A program made the translations under genes and the position numbers. Below are positions 8,750 to 16,255 of a stretch of 17,703 bases of DNA, piece by piece (the stretch's first letter is position 1; each line of letters starts with the position of its first letter). Source of the DNA: Pigoraptor vietnamica (Eukaryota > Opisthokonta > Filasterea); the NCBI GenBank assembly GCA_943704525.1, contig CALSCQ010001089.1:1-17703 (forward strand), in the 5' to 3' direction. Under the pieces are notes generated by a model, which searched no databases, had not been told where the DNA came from, and was given only the letters and a program-made list of their open reading frames with translations.

Positions 8750-11121
8750 CGCCGGTTGATCTATGCGCCTGCGTTGCTCGTGTTCTCCTTGACCGTTGCG
8801 CCAGGTTCGAGCGCCTCACGCCCGAAGTGGTCATCGATCGCCTCATCGCGCGACACCAGCACCTCGTCGCTTTCCGAATCTGCGAATACCTCGGCATGCG
8901 AACAGAGCGCGTGCTTGTGCACTGGGCTTGCACAAAGGTACGCAGCAGCTTTGAGGTCTTCGCTTCGGTGCTCTGTTTACAAACAGTGTGTCGCCGTCCC
9001 CGCATCGTCTGCGTCCTTGCGCCCGAAAGTGCGGCGAGTCACATCCACAAATGTTGTGCTGTTCTCACTACGAGCTTGTCCGTGCATTCGTCTCATTTCA
9101 TGACATTGCTTCTCCATTTGCGCTGACTGACCTTCGCCTTCACGCACACGTCCATCAACAGGTGCGACAGCCGGAAGACGATGGCGTGTTGTGCGACGCG
9201 ATTGTCGCGAAATTGGCGGAGGCGCGCGGCGGCATTTCGTACGCCCTTATTGCGAAGGCTGCACTCAGTCGCGGCAAACCGGGGCTTGCGATCAAGGTGG
9301 GCGATGTGATATGCGTCTCTGTGTGTGTGTGCGTGCGTGCCATGTGTGCGTGTGCGTGCGTGTAATTCTTGTGGAGTCGACGGTCGCTCGCGCTCTGATA
9401 ACTCTAATGGACTGTTTGGGCGGCGCAGTTGCTTGAGCACGAGCCGTGCGCGGGCGACCAAGTGCCACTCCTCGTCGACATGAAAGAGTACGAACTTGCG
9501 CTGCGGAAGGCGGTGGACAGCGGCGACACGGACCTCGGTACGCGATTGGCTGGAGTGTCGCGTGGATTTTGTGGGGGGGAGGTTGCATTGGTGCATTAGT
9601 GACTTTATCGCTATTGCCGCAGTGTACTTTGTGTTGCTCCACATCAAGGACAAGCTGCCGCGGAAGGAGTTTCTGCGCATTGTGCACAAGACGCCCGCGG
9701 CGCGCGACCTCTTCATCGTCTATGCGCGCGACAGGGACGTCGGCATGCTGCGCGACCTGTATTATCAGGACGACCGGAAGTTTGAGACGGCGAACGTGAC
9801 GATTGCGGACGCTTACACGAAGGCGGTGCGTGCCTCTCTCGTAGTCTTTTTCTGAGAGCGATTGGGTACCTCAAGCGCGTGTGTGCCTGTCGGCGTCTTC
9901 TGACTGCAGGGTTTGCCGAGCGCTGCATTGGTGATTGACACTCATGTCGCAACAGTCTGTGATTGAGCGCGCGACGCTGATGAAGATGGCGATGGCGGAC
10001 TATGCCGAGAGCAAGGAACACGCGGCGATTGCGAAGGTGCGCTTAATTGTGCGTTGCTTGTGTGCTTCGGTGTTGCGTTTGTGCACATCTCTCCGGCCGT
10101 GCCTGTCTCTATTATCGTGTGCATGTGTAGTGTTTCGTGGGAGTGAATGTGCGGACATGTTCATGGGGTTTCGTCGAGTGTTGTTTTCATTGTGTCGTCG
10201 AGTGCTTGTGAGGTACTGTTTTATGGCAGCCATCGAGCACTGCTTTCAATTGTGGTGTCCCCTACCCTACCCTAACCCTACCCCAACCCACTGCGCGCAG
10301 GCCGTGGAGGACCAGATCAAGCTGATGGAGCTGCAGAAGGAACTCGAGGGCCAGCTGCGGCGGCGATTCCTCGGCCTCTCTGTCAGCGACACCATTTACA
10401 GCCTCATCCTCGCAAAGGGAGACAAGCGGTCGCTCGACATCAAGAAGGACTTCCGCGTGCCGGACCGCCGGTGCGTGCGACGGCCGCTGTTCTACGCGCT
10501 CGTGCAACCTTTTTGATCAGCTTGCTGGCGCTCTTCCGCCCTTTGTTGCGCGTGCGACCCAACATCCCCCGCCCCTTGTGTTCGTAGATACTGGTGGCTG
10601 AAAATTCGCGCGACGGCCGAGCTGGGCGACTGGACTGAGCTCGACCGATTCGCCGACACGAAGAAGTCGCCCATCGGATACGAGGCACGTGTGGCTCTGC
10701 TGTTACGTGAGATCCTTGCGGCATCACGTGCGTGCGTGTTGTCACTCTCTCATGGCCCTCCCCCTTCCCCTGTTCCCTCTCGCAGCCGTTTGTGGACGTG
10801 TGCATGCAGAAGAACCAGACAAAGGAGGCGGTGAAGTACGTCAAGCGCATGCCGCAGGAGGAGCGCATTCCGGTGTACGTGCGCATTGGGTGAGTGAAGG
10901 AAGAAGTCGCGTGGGAATTGTCAAAAGTCGTGTTGCTGCCTAGCAGTGTGGCGTGCTGACGCGTGTGCAATTGGTGCAGGGCGTTTGAGGAGGCCGTGGA
11001 GACTGCGTTCCAGCTGCGCGACGACGACGCGCTCAACGAAATCCGAAACCGCGCAAAAAACCGCAAGGACATTGCCGCCCTGGTGGAGAACAAGAAGGCG
11101 CAGCTGGCCACGCGGCGGTGA
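5488..11121 (+). CDS. VPS16: VPS16, core subunit of HOPS/CORVET tethering complexes
   Basis: Twenty exons: 5488-5537, 5784-6054, 6216-6344, 6521-6653, 6856-6983, 7212-7372, 7489-7563, 7720-7814, 7879-7955, 8101-8226, 8347-8474, 8805-8937, 9162-9296, 9429-9537, 9623-9825, 9956-10036, 10301-10470, 10588-10684, 10786-10889, 10980-11121. They join in phase to 848 aa (human 839). VPS16 is a class C core subunit that holds the SM protein VPS33 and tethers endosomes, lysosomes and vacuoles before SNARE fusion. Landmarks matching animal VPS16: FYR then KIELYSMQW across intron 1, [67 protein letters not shown] then TYVQ, ICEYLG then [45 protein letters not shown]. The N-terminal half is the beta-propeller (Vps16_N), the rest an alpha-solenoid (Vps16_C). 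Intron 18 must use a GC donor (GAG|gcacgt) to keep frame and alignment. Exon 16 and intron 15 borders are the least certain. Confidence 0.95.
5715..5762 (-). pseudogene. tRNA-Asn(GTT) 3'-half remnant, antisense in VPS16 intron 1
   Basis: Read on the minus strand, 5761-5745 forms an anticodon arm (TTCGG-CTGTTAA-CCGAC, one mismatch at the outer pair) with anticodon GTT at 5754-5752, a 5-nt variable loop, a perfect T arm (GCGGG-TTCGATC-CCCGC, 5739-5723) that includes a consensus B box GGTTCGATCC, and the acceptor 3' strand TGGAACC (5722-5716) with G at 5715. The 5' half is poor: a possible weak D stem (GCGT/ATGC) but no conserved D-loop GG, no T at position 8, and an acceptor with two mismatches and two wobbles that would run into VPS16 exon 2. 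I therefore call it a degenerate or truncated tRNA rather than a working gene. Confidence 0.65.
8611..8746. repeat. (CA)n microsatellite in VPS16 intron 11
   Basis: An interrupted CA/CG-containing repeat passing into a pure (CA)n run from about 8708 to 8745. It lies in VPS16 intron 11 (8475-8804), and is the only large VPS16 intron whose sense strand is CA rather than GT rich. Confidence 0.9.
10258..10290. repeat. Telomere-like CCCTA/CCCTAA tract at the VPS16 intron 16 acceptor
   Basis: Several variant units of the CCCTAA type (ccctaccctaccctaacc followed by ctaccccaaccca) lie 10 bp before the acceptor cgcgcag of VPS16 exon 17. The tract probably serves as the polypyrimidine tract. A weaker similar run, ctaaccccaaccccaacc, occurs at 12298-12316 upstream of the WOPR gene. 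Confidence 0.75.
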
Positions 11122-11439
11122 TTGGCCAAGTAAATGTCCGAAATTCCCGCGCGTCGGCTTGCGTTTGGCTGCCTTGGCTGGGACCGTGCCATGTTTGCGG
11201 TGCAGCTTGAAAAACAGTTCGGCCTGTTTGATCCGCTCTGCTTTAAAGTACTGGCACTCAGAGAGAGCGGCCACAATCAGGACGGTTGGCACGATTTGGA
11301 GCACCTTCCAGTCTGACGTGTAGAAAGACTGAGTCAGAAGAGTACAGCTGTCCATGGCTGGAGAAAGCCGTTGGTCAGAGGTGGTCAGGAATGATAGCAG
11401 TGTATTAATTTTTCAGTCTGTTAGTGAATGTACAGTTTT
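11122..11439. other. VPS16 3' flank; open frames on both strands, no recognised gene
   Basis: Downstream of the VPS16 stop, a 60-codon plus-strand frame (11134-11316) and a minus-strand frame starting with ATG at 11355 overlap. The minus frame (YTSDWKVLQIVPTVLIVAAL followed by a Lys/Arg-rich part) has the more protein-like composition, including a hydrophobic stretch, but it runs on antisense into VPS16 exon 20, which is probably accidental. No family was recognised for either. Confidence 0.35.
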
Positions 11440-12000
11440 TCCGGCATGACAGGGAGAAGGCATTCTGGCCGGTCTATTTGGGTGCAGCCGAGACTGCCTG
11501 CCTCTGCGAGTAACAGACACTGCTGAACGGTCAGTCTGATAAGGGGCCGACAAGGCTCTTTATGGCCGGCAGCCGGCCGCCGGAGAAAGCCAAGGCACTG
11601 TCCCTGCAGCGGTCAGTGTCCGGTGTACTGCACCGCCATCAGAGTACCGTTTCCAGTCTGCCGTGCCGAAATAGGCCGGCCAGACTGGCCCTGTGGCCCT
11701 GATGCATGACCTCGGCCCCGGCATGACGGCACTGTAAGCAGTTCGTCAGCGCCGGTACGGTCTGCCGGCCAGCCGGGCCGTATTCGCCGGAGCAGTGCCC
11801 GCCGGCGGCGGCAGCACTCCCGGGCATCGGTCGGTATGGGCCGGGGCACGGCGACCGAATATGTTTTGGTTGAGATCGCTATTGACTGACCGAATTAATC
11901 AGTCCGGGCCGGCCGATCAGTTGCCGGCGGCACTGCCGGCCGCGTGCCTGAGTCCGGCCGACTGAACAGCCGCACCACTGTTCAGCCGGCCGTGCGGCAC
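11440..12000. repeat. CCGG/GGCCGG-rich palindromic island
   Basis: About 560 bp unlike anything else in the window: GGCCGG or its near variants recur at about 11470, 11563, 11571, 11684, 11766, 11912, 11938 and 11975, mixed with TGCC/GGCA words and almost no GT/CA microsatellite sequence. It contains a clean hairpin, CTGAACAG-8 nt-CTGTTCAG (11962-11985), flanked on both sides by CCGGCCG. Coding frames across it have no family resemblance. It may be a decayed repetitive element or a structured non-coding region; the sequence alone does not decide. Confidence 0.6.
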
Positions 12001-12010
12001 GGCGGGAGTG

Positions 12011-12135
12011 ACAGTCTGATAACAGCAGTTACTCAAAAGACACGCGCCTAATAATTCGGCGGCTGTGTAGCGCGTCAAACAGTCACTTTGACACAGCAGT
12101 TACTCGAGAGACAGTCTGATAACAGCGGCAACTGA
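12011..12135. repeat. Short direct repeats (acagtctgataacagc, cagcagttactc)
   Basis: acagtctgataacagc occurs at 12011 and 12111, and cagcagttactc followed by an a/g-rich aga at about 12024 and 12095. A related cagtctgataa is present at about 11531, beside the CCGG-rich island. These make a loose two- or three-copy direct repeat array of about 70-100 bp spacing. No coding frame is associated. Confidence 0.7.
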
Positions 12136-12617
12136 ACGTCCAACTGCTTTCCTCACAATGACATCAGAGGGAAGCCATCGACCGACGGCCGACCAATGGG
12201 ATGAAGCGGCGTGTTACCATATTCAGACTACCAGCCAATCAGAACGCGGGTTGGTCGCACCACTCGGGGGAAGCCCACACCGACCTTCTCCCTTTGGCTA
12301 ACCCCAACCCCAACCAGCTGCTTCCTTCCCACTCGAACTGCTGCATTCGGCAACAACGCGCGTCAGCAAGGCGACTCACCTGCTACTCTCGGCAATGCAC
12401 AAGCGCGCCAAGTGCCAATGCAAAATAGGCGCAGTCGAGGCGGATGCTTTCCCGAAGTCCATGTGCTCACTGACAGTGCGGCATTGTCAATCAGTCTAGC
12501 GGGCGCCATTCAAGTGCCGATTGGCCACGGCCAAAGCATCAACAAGGCGCTCTCAATTGCGAGTGTTTTGCGCGTGTATGAAGTGGACGGGCGCCGGTCA
12601 GAGCCGGGAGTCAGGAA
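12136..12617 (+). promoter_or_regulatory. WOPR gene upstream region with CCAAT boxes
   Basis: This stretch upstream of the WOPR start holds two forward CCAAT pentamers (12193-12197 and 12235-12239) and an inverted one, ATTGG, at 12520-12524 (about 95 bp before the ATG). CCAAT boxes are bound by the HAP/NF-Y complex in fungi and animals; their role here is inference. Small ATG-initiated frames from 12201 and 12211 lie in the likely 5' leader and look like upstream ORFs rather than genes. Confidence 0.45.
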
Positions 12618-13866
12618 ATGTCGGGTCCGTCGTTTTTCGGGTACGTCCGCGACATGAAGGACGCCAATGCAATCTTCCGCGCTGCCGCCGATAACAAGTG
12701 CAAAAAGATCTCCAAGCGACTGCACGCAAGAACGGACGGCATTGCAGAGGGTGAGTGCCGGTAACGCGTTGCGAGGGACGTGCTTCGGGCGCTGGCGTAT
12801 TGTCACGTATTTACTGCGCCGTCCGAGCCGATAACTGCGATGGACTGCCATTAACTTGAGTGGCCGCATTGCGCCAGGGCACGGGTACGTATATGACGAA
12901 CAAGTGAGCAAGATACGGCGATGGACGGACGGGCTCAACTGGGGCGACTCGTACAACCCCGGCGGCAAGATAATGGTGGGTGGCAGTGCAAGTGGCAGTG
13001 CACGTGCCGGCAGCGCACGAGTAGAAGCACAACTGGCCTGTCTGTTCTCACAAGCGCTTCCCGCAGATATACAAGGAAGTCGACGTGTTGTGGGAAGACA
13101 ACGGCATCAAGAAGGTCGAAAAGCGCGACGGACTGCGCAAGAAGACGATCGCCGACCCCAACAGCCACATGCGCATCGTGTGCTACTACACGGACAAGTG
13201 AGTGCAGCGCCTTGCACAAACACTTATACACATACATGCACGTTACACTTGTATTCATGTACACATGCACGCACGCACGCACACATGCGAAATGGCAGTG
13301 CGACATGTGAGCGTCATGGCGTTGTCTCAATGCGAACGACACGCAGGAACAAGTTCAGCTACGGCAACGTGCGTCTCTGCCCACCGGAAGCCCCTCAGCG
13401 CAAGGCGCACGCGGCCGCACCACCGCACATAACCCTCGAGCCGGTCGAGTCCCTCCTACGCGCCGCCGACTGCCTTGCCGGCGAGACGACGCAGGCGCTT
13501 GCAGCAGAGCAGGGGTCCAAGCACCGCAAGCGGCAACTGATACCCGCGGAAGAGGCCGAAGCGGAGGAGCAGGGGCATAAGATGCGGCGACTCACCATGT
13601 CCTCCAATTGGCGCATCACGCCAACGTCAGCGGCAAGTTCGCGCTCGTCGCCGGCTCCAGAGCTGCCGGTCGTCCACACACCCGAGGGCTTCGTCTACCC
13701 ACCCCTCCCACCGCCGCCACTCGACGCCATGCAATTCCGATGCGGACTACTCGCGATGGCGCCGCCGGTGCCATGGTGGCAATGGGGCGGTCCCGCGGAC
13801 ATGGTCGCAAGCGCGGGATACGGAGACATGCGGCATGAGGGCCGTGCGCAAGCTTGGCAGTACTGA
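12618..13866 (+). CDS. WOPR-domain (Gti1/Pac2/Wor1/Ryp1 family) transcriptional regulator
   Basis: Four exons: 12618-12750, 12878-12975, 13067-13197, 13347-13866; phases agree and give 293 aa. WOPR proteins are DNA-binding regulators known from fungi, where they control morphological switching, sporulation and virulence programmes. Both halves of the bipartite domain are visible: FFGYVRDMKDANAIFRAAAD followed by KKISKRLHART (6-41; compare GYVRN..DALLLFEA...IP.V.RRL in fungi), then GHGYVYDEQVSKIRRWTDGL (about 45-64; family signature SGIKRWTDG..WSPSR), then IYKEVDVLWEDNGIKKVEK and LRKKTIADPNSHMRIVCYYT (about 78-118; compare LIKKTIS...HLVSYYT). Odd: the usual SPSR after the RWTDG-W motif is replaced by GDSYNPGG, and the linker between halves is short. 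The tail has a basic stretch (KHRKRQL, about 180) that could be an NLS, and Pro/Trp/Met-rich sequence. Start chosen because an in-frame stop precedes it at 12579. Targets are unknown. Confidence 0.88.
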
Positions 13867-13943
13867 GACTGAGTCGGTCGTTCAACTGAGCGTTTGGCGC
13901 CAGTTACACTGTAAATATAGACAAAGCACTGACTGAGCTTGGC

Positions 13944-14245
13944 CCCGGAATGGCACAGGGGAAACAGCAGCAAGGGTTGTTCAGCCCCTTTGGCGCGGGA
14001 AGGCCGCACGCGCCCCTTCATACGCACGCTTTGCGTAATCGCCCTCCGCCCGATCCTAAGTGGATGACCTGGGCGTGTCACGTTCGCAGGGCCACATTGT
14101 AACAAAGGTCGGTCGGAATGGCCCAGGGAAAACAGCAGCAAGGACTGGAGGGTCCCGTTAGTCGCACGCGCGCGCCCCTACGTCACGCATTGCGAAATCG
14201 CCTGCGATTAGCCTGCACGACCTGGGCGTGTCACTCGCGGGAGGA
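13944..14245. repeat. Degenerate direct duplication (~150-168 bp unit)
   Basis: Copy 1 starts at about 13947 (ggaatggcacaggggaaaca then gcagcaagg) and copy 2 at about 14115 (ggaatggcccagggaaaaca then gcagcaagg). Both later share a gcgcccct..acgcac/tcacgc-type segment and gacctgggcgtgtcac (14066 and 14219). Offsets fall from 168 to 153 bp, showing an internal indel of about 15 bp. The copies are substantially diverged in the middle. Confidence 0.8.
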
Positions 14246-14302
14246 AAGGGGTGTGCGTCACCGTCCTCATTTGGCATCAGCCATCCAAAAATGGAACCAT
14301 AG

Positions 14303-14412
14303 CTAAGCCATAGTCAGCAAAACGTCCGGACATTCCTTGCCCTTATTGGGCTGGGGGCAATGGGGGCACAGCAGGCCCAGCAATTGACAAGTGGAGCAAT
14401 CTTCGGGCGTGG
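14303..14412 (-). other. Possible terminal exon of an unrecognised Cys-rich protein
   Basis: Reading the minus strand from a ggttgcag acceptor (ending at 14413), 36 codons run to TAG: the peptide contains CSTCQLLGLLCPHCP followed by NKGKECPD, i.e. CxxC-x6-CxxC and a further Cys, a spacing that could bind zinc. GT-rich, intron-like sequence precedes the acceptor. I could not find a convincing upstream exon with a matching phase, and the region 5' of it on this strand is occupied by the plus-strand RVSF gene. It may equally be chance. Confidence 0.2.
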
Positions 14413-14634
14413 CTGCAACCGCACGCATACACTCGCACACGCACACGGACGTCTCCGCGTCGACGACTGTGGTACACACGTGCTCCCTCCCGCGCAATGC
14501 GGTGACTTGCTCACACGCCTACAAGAGCGCGGTGGCTGAATTCAGTGCAAACGTTTGTGCCGATGCCGCCCTCCCGTGGTGCGACCACCGACGCCAAAAG
14601 ATATATTCAGCGTCGAAAGCCCGCAGCAGCGAAA

Positions 14635-15234
14635 ATGAGCGTGGCTCTGCAAATCGACAGCAGCGCCGGCCTGCCGCAGAGTCCCGCGACGAAGTACAGT
14701 TTCCGCTTGCGCAAGTACGTCCCCTGCCTCTTTCGCCGACAGCCGGACGACTCAAAGTGCGTGAGCGACGACGACGTGCTCTCGGAGGACGAGCGGCCAA
14801 AGAGTGCCCTCTCGTCCAAGCGCATCCAAATCGTGACCCCGTCGCCAAGTACCTCAGCAGTGCGCACCAGCGCCACGCTCGACGACGTGCAAATGTCGCT
14901 CGGACAACAGCCGGAAGTGGATTGCGACGAGGGCCCAGACGTCCTCTCGCCACCGCCCGTGCCGCCGCGCGCCCTCCCAAAGCGCGTCTCGATCATCAAA
15001 GGGGGCGAGGACGCGAAGCGTCGCGAGTCGGCGAGGCGCGTGTCGTTCAACACGCTCGTGGACGTGCAGATGGCCCACAGCCCGGAAGTGTACGACCGGC
15101 GGGCGTCGGTGCTCGAGCCGCTCACACCCACGCGCATCCAAATGATCGGCCAGGAGCTCGCGCTCTACAAGCTCACCGAGATGGCGGTGCATCGCGACAG
15201 CGTGTCGAACATATCGCTTCCGTACGTGCGGTGA
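14635..15234 (+). CDS. Uncharacterised protein with RVSF and SH3-ligand-like motifs
   Basis: An intron-less frame of 199 aa ending TGA, four bases before the end of the convergent ALG13 gene. I chose ATG 14635 (gcgaaaATGAGC, purine at -3) over the in-frame ATG 14563, which has a weak context and would add 24 basic residues. The body is acidic and Ser/Pro-rich and likely disordered. Visible motifs: PPPVPPRALPKR (PxxPxR, a class II SH3-ligand pattern), RRVSFNTLVDVQ (RVxF, the protein phosphatase 1 docking pattern), then SPEVYDRRASVLEPLTPTRI and ELALYKLTEMAVHRDS near the C-terminus. The layout VxFxxxVxV...EVYDRR...PLT...ELxxYKxxEMxVH recalls C-terminal blocks of unnamed fungal proteins; that comparison is from memory and unverified. 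No enzyme domain or membrane segment is seen. Function unknown. Confidence 0.7.
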   Translation: MSVALQIDSSAGLPQSPATKYSFRLRKYVPCLFRRQPDDSKCVSDDDVLSEDERPKSALSSKRIQIVTPSPSTSAVRTSATLDDVQMSLGQQPEVDCDEGPDVLSPPPVPPRALPKRVSIIKGGEDAKRRESARRVSFNTLVDVQMAHSPEVYDRRASVLEPLTPTRIQMIGQELALYKLTEMAVHRDSVSNISLPYVR

Positions 15235-15237
15235 GCC

Positions 15238-16255
15238 TCAGTAGCCCATTTCGCTGTCCAGGAGGGTCGCGAAGGGCGCTGCGTCGCCGCACTCGAATGG
15301 ACGGAGGGCGGCGAAGCGCGCGCCGGCGATGCGCTCCGCGAGCGTGCTGCGGGGACGACGGAGAGAGCGTCGCGTCAAAATGCGCGTTATGCCACGACAA
15401 GGGCGCGCGGGAACGGTCTGGCACCACCGCGCGCGCCTGCCAAATGTACATAGTGTCTGTCTTGAAGTAAGAGCCCATCGCATTGAAGCACAAGCTGAAC
15501 ATTGAGAATGGAAATAACAGGGAACAGACAACGACTTCATGGAGTAACAGCGAAGCTACGAAGGCCACGCATACGAAAACTCGACACAAATATACAACAC
15601 TCGTGTGACGCAGCAGACACACAGCAGGTGCACGTTCACACACGCAGCAGCACGCACGCGCTGTGACAGACATGCCTGCACGTGGCGTAGATGAGGTGGC
15701 CGTCGTGCGCGAGGCGCTGCGCCAGCTCAACCTGGTGGTTGTTCATCAGTCCCTCGTTGACAACGACCACGAGTGCGCGACCGCACCCAAGGGCCTCCAG
15801 AATGGACCCGGCGCCTGCGGACGCAACCGTCGGATCACGGCACACGGCAAACGGAAGTGTCAGCGGAGCTGAGAAGCTTGTACGAATGGAAAGATGGCAA
15901 GAATATGCTTTGTGCGCGGTGTGTGTCATGTATGTGTGTGTATGTGTGTGCGCATGCGTGAATGCGTGAGTCTCCTGTGGTTGAGGCAGCACGCACCCGC
16001 GTGGCTTATGACCAGATCGGCCCCTTCGACGTCGTCCCTCAGAGTGCTCTTGAAGCGAAAGTGCGACAGCGCAACGCCCGGAACGCCGTCCACCGTCCCC
16101 GGCGGCTCAAACTCACCGGCGCCAATCTGCATCATAACACGACGAAAGCCGTGCGCGGCGAGTGCGCTGGCGACCGGCGCACTGCACACAGCGCGTATGA
16201 GGCCGTCGAAGCGCGTGGTGCCCACGGTGACGAACACCGTCTTGTCCCCCGCCAT
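15238..16255 (-). CDS. ALG13: ALG13, catalytic subunit of UDP-GlcNAc:GlcNAc-PP-dolichol GlcNAc-transferase
   Basis: Three exons on the minus strand: 16255-15997, 15814-15676, 15346-15238, giving 168 aa (short ALG13 forms are about 165-200). With the ER-membrane protein ALG14 it adds the second GlcNAc to dolichol-linked oligosaccharide on the cytosolic face of the ER. Exon 1 begins [20 protein letters not shown], the family N-terminus; the UDP-GlcNAc site spans the exon 1/2 junction as [18 protein letters not shown], followed by [20 protein letters not shown] and HLIYATC. Exon 3 ends in [11 protein letters not shown], as fungal Alg13 proteins end in an EEMGF-like tail. The exon 2 donor is ambiguous: a GC donor (CAG|gcatgt, end 15676) keeps ATC-STLAERI; a GT donor (end 15682) also joins in phase but removes two residues. 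The stop lies 3 bp from the stop of the convergent neighbour. No membrane segment, as expected. Confidence 0.93.

Larger units (their letters stand above)
13867..14634. other. Intergenic region between the WOPR gene and the RVSF gene
   Basis: Contains a degenerate two-copy duplication (13944-14245, listed separately), then a Cys-rich minus-strand frame ending at 14303 and a short run of CA/GT sequence (14425-14450). A TATA-like agatatattcag lies about 35 bp before the ATG at 14635. No other gene is recognised. Confidence 0.5.

Noticed and set aside
8475-8760. His/Thr and Cys/Val repeat proteins across the CA tract
   Set aside because: Simple (CA)n translation within VPS16 intron 11; no splice or start support.
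10684-10691. GT donor (gtgtgg) for VPS16 intron 18
   Set aside because: It would shift the frame; only the GC donor after GAG keeps GYE-PFVDVC aligned with other VPS16 proteins.
11450-12000. A transposon with terminal inverted repeats
   Set aside because: No transposase-like frame, no clear paired termini and no target duplication could be found around the CCGG-rich island.
12201-12657. Two ATG-initiated frames upstream of the WOPR gene
   Set aside because: They overlap CCAAT boxes and the WOPR start in another frame and have no family resemblance; likely upstream ORFs.
14607-15137. 176-codon minus-strand frame opposite the RVSF gene
   Set aside because: Composition is that of an antisense shadow; the plus strand has recognisable motifs and a better start context.
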